64,000 nt of DNA from the NCBI GenBank assembly GCA_030144725.1, contig JASKMD010000026.1, positions 13,941,407 through 14,005,406 on the forward strand, written 5' to 3'. A program made the position numbers and the translations under genes. Positions 19,001-30,673 of this stretch are shown piece after piece. How positions within the stretch are numbered: the stretch's first letter is position 1; each line of letters opens with the position of its first letter. The DNA is from Haematococcus lacustris. Lineage: Eukaryota; Chlorophyta; Chlorophyceae; Chlamydomonadales; Haematococcaceae. The notes beneath the pieces are model-generated. The model saw nothing but the letters and a program-made list of their open reading frames with translations, had not been told where the DNA came from and searched no databases.

Positions 19001-19807
19001 GAGAGAGAGGGTGAGATGAGAGTGAGAGAGAGGGTGAGATGCTGGACGCTTGGCAGGTCATTTGAGGGAAGCCAGCATGTGCAGAGTGGTGGGTGTACAA
19101 CACATGCAGGAGAGGAAGAGAGGTGGAGTGCATAGATCAGGGAGGAGGAGAGGGGGAGAGGGGGAGAGGGGGAGAGGGGGAGAGGAGGAGAGGGGGAGAA
19201 GGGGAAAGGGGGGTGTGCATGGAGCAGGGAGGAGAAAGGGATCGAGAAGGGCAGAGTGATAGCGGCTAGGGAGTGGTTCAAATAGAAGGGAGACTGGGGG
19301 CAGACCCCATGGCACCGTGTCATGTCAGAAGGTGTGGCAGAGGATGAGGGAGTGGATGCTGGGGCCGGGTAAGGGGGTGATATGGGAAGAAATGGAGGGG
19401 AAGGGGCGGCGGGAGGAGGTGACACACACTGTCAAGCACGCCCACCTTCCCCTCTGCACCACAGCTTGCACTGAGGTGCCCAAGGCTTGCTCCACCCAGG
19501 CCGTCATAGCCCCCTCTGCACTGCTGCTGCTGCTGCTGCTGCTGCTGGAGCCGCCTCTGCTGCTGCACAGCCTGCTGCTGGCTCTGCTACCGTTGAGCCT
19601 GATGCTGGCTGCTGCACTGGGGGTGCCACTGCTGCCACCGCTGCCACCGCTGCCACCGCTGGGGCTGCAAGCTTGGCTGCCAGTGTGACGGCTGCTGGGA
19701 GGGTAGGAAGGGCTGCAGCGCCCGGTCATAAACAACCGACCTGGAGGGACATTAGTCAGAGAGGACCGAAGGCGCCATTCGGTATGGCAATGTTGCAAAG
19801 GGAGCAT
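16060..19807 (-). CDS. Ketosamine/fructosamine-3-kinase family protein
   Basis: Predicted to phosphorylate sugar-amine adducts on proteins (ribulosamines/fructosamines) so they detach, i.e. protein deglycation. Eight exons join in phase: 19446..19807, 18838..18962, 18379..18563, 17656..17794, 17033..17179, 16793..16849, 16423..16530, 16060..16133 (398 aa). The family is about 290-310 aa; the extra about 90 residues at the N-terminus are Ser/Gly-rich and may be an organelle-targeting region. Motifs in order: LFVKLAQG (nucleotide-binding Lys), ALRVPQVLHWG, FIVMEHLEL, catalytic HGDLWSGN (residues 301-308), DPATYYGHHEAEFGM (metal Asp), VLPKQPGWEERHQLYTLYHILNH and FGGGYAAQA. The Gly-rich loop reads RGRSGWARSL and lacks the Cys-containing GG-C/S-IN pattern usual in the family. 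The last exon has two in-frame acceptors (16,133 and 16,160). Confidence 0.9.
16895..16955. repeat. GGGGGGA-rich tract
   Basis: GGGGAGGGG-type units in the intron between exons 5 and 6 of the ketosamine kinase gene; polypyrimidine on the sense (minus) strand, just upstream of the exon 6 acceptor. Confidence 0.8.
19141..19210. repeat. GGGGGAGA octamer repeat
   Basis: About seven copies of an 8-bp GGGGGAGA unit in intron 1 of the ketosamine kinase gene. A separate 30-bp duplication (GAGAGTGAGAGAGAGGGTGAGAT) lies at about 18,990-19,040. Confidence 0.8.
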
Positions 19808-20231
19808 TGCTGCGGTCAAAGCGCGTGCTGGGTGTGCTATGCACTCCTGTGCGTTGCAGTGTTTTTGGTCGTTTGATTGCGTTGGAGTAAGTACCGGGGC
19901 AGGCGCAGCCCGTGGGTGCTAGTGTGCGGCGCTACTGGCGGGCTGCGCGTACGAGGTGAGAGGATGAACGGCGGTTGGTGGACGGTTAGTCAAACTTATT
20001 AGGGCTTTGTCTCGCCGCACACCTCTCGGCGCGCAAAATGGCAGGCACCTCAGTAGAAGGCTGCAGGGTGACAAAGGGCCGTGGTAGCAAGAGGCAAGAA
20101 GTTTTCACGGCTGTCCGAGAATTTCCGCGCGCACCTGCTGACGGAGAGCTGAGGTGATCAAGGGGCCAAGCACCGCGCTCGCGGTACTGCCGAGTCTGTT
20201 TCAGCTTTCTTCAACACGCGCGGCATTCGCG
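19808..20231. promoter_or_regulatory. Divergent intergenic region, ketosamine kinase / unknown gene
   Basis: 424 bp between start codons on opposite strands (19807 minus, 20232 plus). It is less GC-rich than the genes and free of repeats, as expected for a shared promoter. No defined element was recognised. Confidence 0.5.
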
Positions 20232-20927
20232 ATGCTTCGCAGACTATACATGACTCCTGACGCACCTGCGTTTAACGCCTCGGGTCGCGGCGCTGCGGGG
20301 CGTTGCCCGGAATGGGTCGGAACTGCCGCGCTAGGGGTCGCTGTGGCGGCCTTCTACACGCAACACGGCTGGCCATGTGGTGCTAAAAGAAGCCTTACCA
20401 TCAACTTCGTCGTCTACACCCCCGAAGCAAGGGAGAGGCAGACGGAGCTGGTAGCGACGCTGGCCGCACTGTCCGCTGGGCCTAACGGCGAGGACGCCTA
20501 CGTCCGCCTTGTACGCGCGGAGCTGGGCTGTGGCACTTGTGCAAACTCCGAATGGGAGAGCGTGGTGTTTGGACGTCCGGAGAAGTACAAGAAGTTCGCC
20601 GGCCAGGAGATGTGGTACCGCCGGCACGGAATGCTGCAGGCAGGTTCCCGCCTCGCAACGTGCGCCGCACATGCTGCAAGTGTCTCCCCGGGGTCTCCAT
20701 CGCTTGCCTAGTCACTGCTTTGCATGTGTGAGCCAATCCTGTATGTGTATTATTTCATGGATCAGTACAAATTCAAATTGTTTAAGAACTCGCCTTGTCT
20801 GCATGCACACGGTGCTTGGTCCTGCCACCACCCCTGGCAAGCCCACTGCAGGTGAAGGAGCGCATGACAAGCAGCCGTGCAAAGCTCTGGAAAGATACCC
20901 AAGGCAAGCGCACGCGCCCAGCTTCAG
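20232..20927 (+). CDS. Uncharacterised protein (N-terminal two exons)
   Basis: I do not recognise the family. Exon 1 (20,232..20,639) starts MLRRLYMTPDAPAFNASGRG, which could be an organelle presequence. It continues with a well-composed, non-repetitive segment (a hydrophobic stretch GTAALGVAVAAFY, then RSLTINFVVYTPEARERQ, a Cys pair GCGTC and GRPEKYKKFAGQEMWYRRHG). Exon 2 (20,852..20,927) gives VKERMTSSRAKLWKD and a Lys/Arg-rich tail. The junction that keeps phase uses a GC donor (CAG|GCAGGT); an ordinary GT four bases later would shift the frame. The next exon would lie beyond the heptamer repeat at 20.94-21.26 kb and could not be fixed. It may join the low-complexity region at 21.3 kb. Divergently placed from the ketosamine kinase gene. 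Confidence 0.55.
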
Positions 20928-20942
20928 GTGGGTCACCTTCAA

Positions 20943-21257
20943 CCCCTGCCCCCTGCCCCCTGCCCCCTGCCCCCTGCCCCCTGCCCCCTGCCCCCTGCCC
21001 CCTGCCCCCTGCCCCCTGCCCCCTGCCCCCTGCCCCCTGCCCCCTGCCCCCTGCCCCCTGCCCCCTGCCCCCTGCCCCCTGCCCCCTGCCCCCTGCCCCC
21101 TGCCCCCTGCCCCCTGCCCCCTGCCCCCTGCCCCCTGCCCCCTGCCCCCTGCCCCCTGCCCCCTGCCCCCTGCCCCCTGCCCCCTGCCCCTGCCCCCTGC
21201 CCCCTGCCCCCTGCCCCCTGCCCCCTGCCCCCTGCCCCCTGCCCCCTGCCCCCTGCC
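20943..21257. repeat. (CCCCCTG)n heptamer microsatellite
   Basis: About 45 copies of a 7-bp unit, with a single 6-bp variant at about 21,188. It follows a GTGGGT donor at 20,928 and is therefore probably intronic. It is open in all frames on both strands because 7 is not a multiple of 3 and no frame contains a stop. Confidence 0.97.
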
Positions 21258-22627
21258 TATTGACTGCATCTGGCCCCCCCTGAAGCACCACGCACCCAGG
21301 GCTGTGCGCCCCCCTGCCCCAACGTGACCCCTCTCCTCCCCCCTGCCCTGCTGCCCCCCTCCAAATGCGCAGCCGCACCTGACCCCTGTGAAGGTCTGGG
21401 CAGCAGCAGCAGCTGCAGCAGCAGTGGCAGTGGCAGGCCAGGCACCACCCCAGCACCTCCCTTCTCCTCCCCCATGGCCCCGGCCCCGCCCCCCTTACCA
21501 GGCAAGTACGCCCCAGCCCCCCACCCCCCTACCCCCCTGGCCCCCACCTCCCTCCCTGCAAGGCAGCTGTCTGGCTTCCAGCAAAGGTCAGCGAGGGGTG
21601 CCCCCCCAGCAGCAGCCGGGCCCCCTGAGGCCCCCCCTCGCGCCCTCAGCTTGCCCACAGTGGCGTTCAAGCGGATCAGCTGCGGCTGGCGGTCAGGGCC
21701 AGGGTCGGACGCCCAGGGCCAGCCCCACCACCCCTCGCCGCCCCCCCTCCATGCTTGGCTGGCAGACCTGGAGAGGTGTGCTGGCAGCAGCACTGGACCA
21801 CCCTGGCAGCTGCGCTCTTGGCAGCTGCAGGGGGTTGAGGTGCAGGAGCAGGAGCAGGGGCCCCTGCCGCCACCCTACTGCCCCCTGGCCACGCCCCCCC
21901 TCCTCACCCCCACCAGACACCGCCCGCTCAGCACCTGAGCATAGCCCTCGGCCCCCCTCACCCACCCCCCGCCCCACCCTGCCTGCTGCCAGCAGTCTGC
22001 CTAGCTGCTGGGCCCCCGCAGCCTGGCCCCACTCGTGGCTGCTCACCCCCCCGGTTGACCTGCCCCAGCAGCTGGCGCCCCCCCGCCCCCCCCCACACCA
22101 CCCATTACCCCAAACCCAGACCGCCCCGCCCTCTGCCTTCCCCCTTGACCTGACCCTGCCCCCGCCCTGGCCCCTGGCCCTGCCCAGCTGTCCCCCCAGC
22201 ACCGCCCTGCCCAGGCGTGCATATGGGCAAGGACAGGGCTGCCCTCCTCCTGGTCCTGCATCCCGGGCGTCATGCCCCCGGGGGGTGGAGGCCAGCCCCT
22301 GGCACCCAGCGACCCTGGTAGGGCCCCCCACCCCCCCAAGCCTGCTGTCAGGGGGGGGAGGGACAGGGCTGGCGGCCAGTCTGCTACGGCGGGGGGAGAG
22401 CGGGGGGGAGGTCCATGTAGCGCAGGGGGGCAGGGGAGGGCCTGAGGGGGTGGGGGTGGGGGTGGGGGTGGGGGACCTCTCAGCTGCTAAGCGCAGTCGA
22501 CTGGCCCCCCTGGCCCCTGCCTGGGTCCTTAACAGTGAGCAGGCAGCAGGGGCCAGCAGCTGGCCGCCCAACACCCCCCTCCCCCCTCCCCCCCCCCCCC
22601 TCCCCTGCTCCTGCCCCTGCACCCGTC
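21258..22627. other. GC-rich, Pro-coding-like stretch of uncertain status
   Basis: Long plus-strand open frames, extremely rich in Pro, Ala and Ser with poly-C runs (22,081-22,097; 22,576-22,600). They could be disordered coding sequence joining the genes on either side, or intron/UTR. No domain is visible and splice sites cannot be chosen with confidence (one GC donor, CCAG|GCAAGT, at about 21,501). Confidence 0.35.
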
Positions 22628-24449
22628 ATGGATGACGAGGTGATGACGTGTCTGGATTTGCTTCTCTCCCCCGTGCCCCCCGTGCCAGACCAGCCAGGTG
22701 GTGGTGGTGGTGGTGATAGTGGTGATAGTGGTGCAATGGGTGTGCCCCCAGCGCATGCCCTGGTGGCCCCCAGCCGGGCTGTGGGGGCGCTCGCCAGCGT
22801 CACGGTGTCAGCCGCCCCCCCCGAACACATGGTGGCAGCGCACGGCTCAGCAGCTGCCCGCACACGCTGGTCTTGGAGTGAGGGGCCCGGGCGAGGGCAG
22901 GCAGCTGCGCCCAGGGAGCAGCAGGGGGGGGGCGCATGGTGCAGGGCAGTCATGGGTGCAGGCTGGGAGGGGGAGGGGGACGGGGGGGCAGGGGCAAGGG
23001 GGGGGGTCACCCCAGCCAGTCATGCTTCACTGCAGCTGCTGCGTTCAACAAGCGCACCCACGGAAAGAGCAGCAACAGCAGCAACAGTGGCAGCAGTGAC
23101 AGTAGCAGCAGCAGAGGTGGCAGCAGCAAGGGTCGCGGCAGCAGCAGTGGCAGCAGCAGAGGTGGCAGCAGCAGCTGTGTCAGCAGCCTACACAGACGCA
23201 GCAGCAGTAGCAGCAGCAGCGGTAGCGGCAGCAGCACTGCCTGAGCCAGCCGCCTGCCCCCCTGGGCTGCCCCTAGGGTCCACTGCGGCCCTGATGACCT
23301 CCCACCAGGGCCCAGCACCTCCCAGCAGCAGGTGCGCTGCCACCCCCCCCTGCCGCCACCCCCTGCCGCCACCCCCCCCCTGGGGAATACCTCTGGGGGG
23401 GAGGCGCGCTGGGCAGCATGACCCCCCCCCAGGCAGCACTGCCCCCCTCTGCCTCCCCCTCCAGCCCCCCACCCCTTGGGGGGCGTCAGGGACGGTGTGG
23501 GGTGCAGCTGCCCCCCTGGCTGCATGCCCCCAGCCGGGGGGGCTCTGCCTGGGTATGGGGCAGGGGGGTGGGCTGGAGGGGTCTGGCACCTGGGCGGGGG
23601 GGCAGGGGGTGACGCCAGGCCAGGGCCAGGAGGGGGGGCGGGGGGCAGCCCCAGCGGCGTCGCCCTCCCCCCCTCCCCTGCCCGACTTGCTGGCTGCGGG
23701 CCCCTACCTGCCTATGCCTATGCCTGCCCTGCCAGCCCCCCCCCTGGGGGAGGATGGGGGGGAGGGGCGGGGTGCTGGAGGACCTGCAAGGCCCAGGGGG
23801 CGCAGGGCAGCGCGGGACCCCCGGCTGGCCCCCTCCACCCCCCGCGCTGCATCCAGGCCTGCTGCACAGCTGGAGCGGGCCAGCTCTTGGCAGCCACAGA
23901 GGCCAGGGCACGTGCCTGCAGCCCCTACCCCCAACCACTTCTGCCACCCTCCCCTAGACCAGCCTGATCCCAGGCAGCAGCTCTGGCGACCGGCTGGGGG
24001 GGGGCAGTGGACCTCAGCCCCCAGCCCCCACCTTCGGCCCCTTCCCATCCCTGCAGCGGGGGCATCCAGCCAGCCACCCCTGCATGCCTATGGTGCCCCA
24101 CAGCGTGCCAACAGCCTAATCAGGCAGCCAGACCAGCAGCTGGCTCCCGATGATGCTGCCGGCCCTCCCAACCACCCCCAACCACCCCCAACCACCTCGC
24201 CCCTCTGCCACCCTGACTTCGGTGCAGCTGTAGGCGAGGAGTGTGTAGGCGAGGAGCACTGTGTAGGCGAGGAGGTGGGAAGTGACGCAATGGGGGGCAG
24301 AGGGGGGACCCTGGGGCATCAACCTCACCGTGGCTGCCCTGGCCAGTGGGGGGTGGGGGGGCGGGGGCCGGGGGGGTGCAGCAATGACTGGCTGGACAGC
24401 AGCGGCGCTGACTGGCTGGCACAGCTGGATTGGAGCTCCGAAGACCAGC

Positions 24450-24487
<38 letters not shown>

Positions 24488-26148
24488 CTAGGAGCAGCAG
24501 CAGCAGCAGCAGCACCAGGAGCAGGAGCAGCAGCAGCGGATGTTGAACCCTCCCTCCTGATGCCCCACAGCCCCGCAGCAGCCGCCTCACTCCTGCCAGG
24601 CAATGCCCAGGCAGCAATGCCGCATGCAGCCTGCCCTGACCGCCAGCTGGCCACCGCTATTGATGGGGACGGGCTGCTGCGTGCGTTGAAGGCGCATGAC
24701 ACGCGGGCGGTGATGGGGGTGGCTGCCAGGGGGGTGGCGGGCCTGCTGGTGCTGGCGGCTGAGGACCTTCACGGCCGCAGCCTGCTGCAGCTGCTGGTTA
24801 CACCTGAGGCCAGTTACCAGGCGCCCTATCACGGTGAGGTCCCCACCCCGAAAACAACACAAGGCCATACCAAGCTGACAGTTGTTGTTAACAGTGTAAA
24901 CCCACCATCGTCATGGTTAAAAGATGTTAGGCTGTACATGTGTTACAGTGGGCTGTCCTGGAACTTTGCATGGCCATGTTGTGTGTTGTGGAGGGAGGCG
25001 GAGTAGTGGTGAGTTGAGGGCTTTCACAGGGGGGGAGGTGAGGGTGGGAGGTGAGGGTTGTGGTGGGAGGTGAGGTGAGGGGCCTGGGCCTGTTGCACAC
25101 CCCAGGGTTGTGGTGGGGGGAGGGCCTGGGCCTGTTGCAGGTGTCAGGGGCTGCCGTTGACTGCCCAACCTGCCTGCCTACCTGCATACATGCCTGCCTG
25201 CTTACCTGCTTGCTGCCTGCCTGCCTGCCTGGGCCTTGCAGATGAGCCCTCACAGCCCCAGGGCCGTGCTGATGGTGGCACATGGCAGCTGGAGGTGCTG
25301 CAGCGTCTGCAGGAGGAGATGAGCTCAGCTGACTTCTGTGAACTGGCAGAAAGGGTGGGTGGGGGGTGGAGGGTGGGTGAGGGGCAGGGGCAGGGGCAGG
25401 GGCAGGGGCAGGGGCAGGGGCAGGGGCAGGGGCAGGGGCAGGGGCAGGGGCAGGGGCAGGGGCAGGGGCAGGGGCAGGGGCAGGGGCAGGGGCAGGGGCA
25501 GGGGCAGGGGCAGGGGCAGGGGCAGGGGCAGGGGCAGAGGCAGCCCATCCTGCCCATCGCGGGATCCCACCCCCTTCTGCCCTTCGCCACCATTACACAT
25601 CAGCATGCAATGCAGTGATCACCGCATGCAATGCAGTGATGACTGTTTCCTGACATGCCTTGGCTGCCTTGACTGCTCCACTGGCCTCGTCACGGCCCCG
25701 CCTGCCCCCTGCAGCCCAACCGCCCCAGCTGGTCAAACGCCTTGCACACGGCTGCCCGCCACGCGTCGCATCGCACGTCAGGCCACGAGCTGCTGTACCG
25801 CCTGGCCGCCCCCCTGCCCCTGCGCCTGCTGCTGGGCCTGACGCGCTCCCGCTTTCAACCCGTGCACACAGCAGCACGCTACGGGGACGAGCTGGCTTGC
25901 GCGGTGCTGCTGAGGGCCACTTTGGACAAGCTTGAGGCAGTGGGCCAAGGGGGACGCGCAGAGCAGGTGGGGGAGCTAGGTGGGTCATAGCCAGGTGCTG
26001 GGCCTACACACACGGTGAGGTGACAGTGGGGAGGGGTGTCTTGGTGGTGTACTCTGGCCCTAGCCCTGACGGAGCCACATTCAGTTGACCCACTCGCCTG
26101 TACCCACCCACTTCTGCATGCTCACATGCACACACATCAGCCCGCTTG

Positions 26149-26180
<32 letters not shown>

Positions 26181-26353
26181 CACTGAACCAGCAGGTCGTG
26201 TGGCAGCACTGCAACCCCTTTTACCGCCAGGCACAGGGTGACCAGGTGCTGGCTGCAGCAGCCGCCGCCTGTGGCCTGACCCCCCTGCCTGCTGATGGCC
26301 ACAAGGGCCGCCAGCATGCGCTCATGACTCAGGAGCTACTGCAGGCAGTGTGA
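22628..26353 (+). CDS. Large disordered protein with C-terminal ankyrin-like helices
   Basis: Four exons join in phase: 22,628?..24,833, 25,242..25,354, 25,715..25,966, 26,195..26,353 (TGA). The start is a guess (ATG of [13 protein letters not shown]). About 650 residues of Ala/Pro/Gly/Ser-rich low-complexity sequence, including poly-Ala from CAG runs at about 24,450-24,535, precede a folded-looking end. That end contains [67 protein letters not shown] and [19 protein letters not shown]. The LHTAAR and [12 protein letters not shown] repeats resemble ankyrin helices, but spacing is irregular and no full 33-residue consensus repeat is seen. The architecture is typical of chlorophyte regulatory proteins. 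Function not assigned. Confidence 0.55.
25383..25538. repeat. (GGGGCA)n hexamer microsatellite
   Basis: About 25 pure copies of GGGGCA starting 29 bp after the exon 2 donor (25,355) of the ankyrin-like gene, i.e. inside intron 2. The sense strand is G-rich. Confidence 0.97.
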
Positions 26354-28277
26354 GAGTGTGAGGGCGGCTGGGGTTGAAAAGGGTGATGGCTGTGTTGGCA
26401 GCGCCCGGCTGGAGGGAGGCAGCAAGGGGTGTGGCATGAGGTTCTGAGTGGGCCAGCAGAAGAAGAAGCACAGGCAGTAGTAGGGGCACGAGCATGAGCA
26501 GCGTGAGGAGGTCAAGGGACCAGAGAGCAGGGGCAGTGGGCATTGTGCAATTACTTGCGGAGGGGCCGTGAGGGATGGACGAGGTAGTCGGGGCAGGCAG
26601 GCAGGCAGGCGGGGCGGACCAGTGCACCCTACCCAGTCAGCCATACGGCCAGTGAGCCAGAGTCAGGAGAAAGAGGGCAGGAGGAAGAGGGCAGGTGCCA
26701 GGTGTCAGGGGGAGTGAGCAGGGCAGTGAGCAGGGTGCTGGCATACACCTTATAAGGTGTAAGGAGGCCATGAGGGCAGAGGGAAGGCAGGCAGTGGGCG
26801 GGGTAGGGATCCTCCTTTCAAGGGCAACAAGCCCACAGCTTTCACAAGCACCTGCACCAGCATCTGTAATCAATAGAAATATTGTCAGAAAACTGGAGTC
26901 CTACACATACAGCTATGAGAACCATCAGAAAACTGGAACAGTCCTGCAAACACAGAGCAGCAAAACTACAAGCAGCAGCATGCTGACATGCGGTACATGA
27001 GCACACGGTAAGCATCAACAGGGTGCATGCAGCCGGCTCACAGATGTTGAGGCCAGCTGATGTTCATCTGCTGCATGCTGCTATTGAGAGAACAGTGGGG
27101 TGGGCTGGGGATGTGCACATGAGTCACCATGCAATGACATGGGCATGCAAGCAGGGGCATGCTATGCACTAAAGTGTGGCTCCAAGCCAGGTACTGGCCA
27201 CTGCATGGTCAGCAGCTGGGCTGCGTGGAGGTGGGAGTGAGGTGCGGGCCACAGCTGGTCTGTGATGCAGATTTGGCAATGCTCATGGAAAGGGCAGCTT
27301 GCCAGGTCACGTTTCAGCCACGCTGAGATGGTGCTTCACATAGCACAAGCAGTGGCAGAAGGCTGCGCTGTTGCGGATGAGGGTGTCCCTGGTCCATGGT
27401 TGTGGTGAGGTGCAGCATTGCCGGCGGTATCCAACAGGATCGCATATCTGCAACTGCCATGTTATGCGGCTGCTGCTGATGATGCTGATGATGACGATGA
27501 CGATGATGGTTGTGAAGACGATGATGGTTGTCAGGCAGCAGCCTGTGCTTGCCAGGCTAGTTCAAATGACACCAGGTGTGCAGAGCTTGCGGCCTGGCGG
27601 ACATGCTGTTGGCGTTGTTATCGTTGTCGCCGTCGTCTTTCTCCTTTCAATGTTCAGGGCCAGGGCGAACCCAGAATTGTGGCACATGCGGTTGCGAGAC
27701 AGTGTTGTTGACCTAAGCAAAGTTCTTTGTCGTTGTTACAGAGGCAGATTGCCTAATACAGATTGCTTGTGGCAGATTGCTTGTGGCACCGGTCACTCAC
27801 TGCTATGGAGAAGTGTCCCCAGGAGGATAGAGATGGAGGGAACTGCGACGAGTTTCAGTGCTTTACGAGTTTCAGAGTTTCAAAGCTTTCAGAATTCGCC
27901 TGAGGCAGTCGCCGGTCACTATGGACGATCCTTTCGCTGCGTCGGGCAGATGTTTAGGGCAGGACCTCCCCGAACAATGCATCAAGCAATGAGCAGCGCT
28001 GTGCTTGCACAACATTGTGCGGACCGGCGGGATCTAAATGGTCGGTAACAAATTTGGCGGCCGCGCATTCCTGATTCCAAGTATCATCTTGGTGGCGGTC
28101 ATCTTGGTGAAGCAGTGCCGTTGTTAACTTGCGCCTCTCTAACGCCCCGGCTTATCCTGGCGCTGGTTTGGCACGCATTGGCTGGCCTCGCCCGCCCTTA
28201 CCGTGGCCTCGCCCCAACTTGGCAGCCTGTTGACGGGCCGCTCGCCCACTGCTTGCGCACAGTCGTCCAAGGGCCGG
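26354..28277. other. Gene-poor interval
   Basis: No supported gene. Frames present (for example 27,371-28,048) have poor composition; the stretch 27,476-27,530 is a GATGATGA repeat. Probably the 3' UTR of the ankyrin-like gene plus the promoter of the next ORF. Confidence 0.45.
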
Positions 28278-29427
28278 ATGCAGGACAGCGGCGACAGCCT
28301 GGACCTGCTCTTACGCATTGTGAGCAGCCCTGGCCTGCACAGCAGGCTCCAAGCGCAGTTCACGGCGTCCGACCCAGGTCTGGCGAGCTCCGTCTTCGCC
28401 TACCAGACCACCGTCTTGAAGCTCGGCAGCGTGAACTACATCGTGCACCACTGGCCTCAGACCAGCTGCACAGTAGAGCTGGGTCTGCAGCAGCAGGAGG
28501 GGTGGAACAGGGGTTGTGTGGGTAGGCTACGCTACACTGTCCCCCACCCGGTACCCTCCCCGTGTCACACTCAGGCAGGCAGTCTCACTCATTCCTCCCC
28601 TGGTCTCGAGGCCTCTGCCCCCCGCCCTGCCACCCCCTCCCAAACACAGCAAACCCAGCAGCGTGGCGTGGACAGTGGCGACAAGACTCACGGCTGCAGC
28701 ATCGGAGGTGGCAGTCATGGCAGCAGCAGCAGCAGCAGCGGAGGTGGCAACCGTGGCAGCCATGGTGGAAGCTGTGGCAACTGCAGCGTCAGCACTGGCA
28801 CCCGCAGCAGGCCGGCCAGCACATGGCACCGGCCAAGGCGGGTGCAGTCCCTAGCCACTATCCCAGAGTCATGCAAGTGCATGGGCTCCCCATGCAGCAA
28901 CTGCAGTGCGGCCACTGCAGACCAGGCCCTCTGCCCAGCCCCCCCTGCCCACCACCCAGCCTCTGGCACAGGCTCCGGCACAATTCCAAGTACGGTGGCC
29001 CAGGCTACCGTTGCTGCTACACAGCTTGCTGCTACACAGCTTGCTGCTGCCCCAGCACAGCCCCAGGGCAGCAGGTTGTGGGAGCAAACAGGTTCAGCCC
29101 TGAGGCGTGATCAGCAGCAGGAGCCCAGCCCTGACCGGCATCAGCTACCGGCCCTGCAAGCGCCGAGCAACTTACAACTTGGGGCTGGTAGAGACTCCCT
29201 CAGGCCAGCAGCAGCAGCAGGAGCTGGCGGTGTAGGGGGGCCTGCTCACCAGGATGAACATCAGGACGGCGAGCAGCGGGGGTGGCGGAGGGGGCTTGGC
29301 AAAGGCAGGTGGCAGCCTGTGGGGTGGCGGGGCGGGAGGAGGGAGCCAGGTGAGGGGGCCACGGCAACAGTGCCAAACGCTGGCAAAGTGACCGCAAGTG
29401 ATGTGGCAGCAGTGACCTGCAGTGTCG

Positions 29428-29463
<36 letters not shown>

Positions 29464-29900
29464 AGGACAGCACGATCAACAACATCAGCAGCAGCAGCAG
29501 CAGCAGCAGCTACTGTAGCCAAGCATTCCTTGGCAATCATTTGGCTAAGGGGGATGGGGCCCACACCTCCCCCTTATGGGGCAGCAGCAGCGACCTATGG
29601 AGCAGTGGCAGCGGAAGCAGTGGCAGCGGTCGCAAAGCAGGCTGGGGGATGTGCCTGTTGGGCTTTACCTGGAATGTGTGCAGCAGCGCGGGCAGCAGCA
29701 CCGGCAGCAGCGGCAGCAGCGGCAGCAGCGGCAGTAGCGGCAGCAGCGGCAGCAGCGGCAGCAGCGGCAGCAGCGGCGGCAGCGGCGGCAGCGGCAGCAG
29801 CGGCAGCAGCAGTGGGAGGGAGGGTGGCGGCTGGGCCACCAAGCGGCTGGGCCAGTGGGGGTTGCTGCTAATATGTGCTGGGGAGGCCCCGGCCCTGTGA
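28278..29900 (+). CDS. Uncharacterised Ser/Gln/Gly-rich ORF
   Basis: ATG at 28,278 opens a frame that runs to a TGA at 29,898-29,900. The first about 75 residues have balanced composition and look real: MQDSGDSLDLLLRIVSSP, a helix-rich start, and a segment with SVFAYQTTVLKLGSVNYIVHH. From about residue 80 on the frame is almost entirely Ser, Gly, Gln and Pro from CAGCAG and GGCAGC microsatellites, so the true protein probably splices out part of it. No family recognised and no convincing splice pair chosen. Confidence 0.35.
29697..29815. repeat. GGCAGCAGC trinucleotide-type repeat
   Basis: About 120 bp of GGCAGC/AGC units, giving Ser/Gly repeats on the plus strand and polar or Leu/Pro repeats in the other frames. 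Confidence 0.9.
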
Positions 29901-30017
29901 CCACCGCCCTGTGGACCCCTGCTGCCAGCAGCTGCCTGGTGCCAGTACAGCCAGGCCAGCGTCAGGGCTGGGCTGCAGTACCTCCCTGCCCACCCGAAGA
30001 AGCTTGACAGAAGCTGG

Positions 30018-30110
30018 TGGGCGGGCGGGCGGGCGGGTGGGCGGGTGGGCGGGCGGGCGGGCGGGCGGGCGGGCGGGCGGGCGGGCGGGCGGGCAGGCAG
30101 GCAGGCAGGC
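30018..30110. repeat. (GGGC)n tetramer microsatellite
   Basis: About 20 copies of GGGC ending in four GGCA units. This is the same tetramer family as the CCCG part of the repeat at 12.1 kb, in the opposite orientation. Confidence 0.95.
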
Positions 30111-30673
30111 AAGAACACAAATGATCGCTCCAGCTGAGCTGCCAGTGCTCATCAAGCAGGCTCTGTTCATGTTGCCAACAGCAGCTTGTTGAGCCGCAGA
30201 CGTTGGACTCCCATGCAGCTGCGAACTGCTGCCACCTACTGTGACACCAGGCTGCCTCAGCTGTCACCTCACCCACTGGCCATATGCTTGCTCAGCTGTG
30301 TCAGGAGTGCCGCCAGGGCTGCCCCGCTGCACGTCAGGCTTGAGGGTGCTAGCTGTGTTGGGACAGGTGGCCCTGTGTGTTTGATACAGCTGAAGGCAGC
30401 ATGCAAGTTTACAACTGCAGATACTGAATCTCCAAAATAACAGTGGCAGCATGCAGGATGTACATCTCCGCCTGAGTGCATCACAATGAAGTGCTCACCT
30501 GGGTTATGAAGCCTGATGTGGGGCCGAGCAGTAGCTGCCCGGCCTGCTAGTAGTGAAGGATTGGGAGGGTTCCTGCTGGGCCCAGACTTGGTTGTCAGGC
30601 ATCAAGGTTCCGTGACTTGATAGTTACACAAGGTGGTCGTGTGACTTTCAGAAGATGCTGGGTCATGCCTGGG

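Noticed and set aside
27371..28048. 225-codon plus-strand frame with a hydrophobic Met/Val-rich start
   Set aside because: The Met/Asp runs derive from a GATGATGA repeat; remaining composition is not protein-like and no splice or domain evidence exists.
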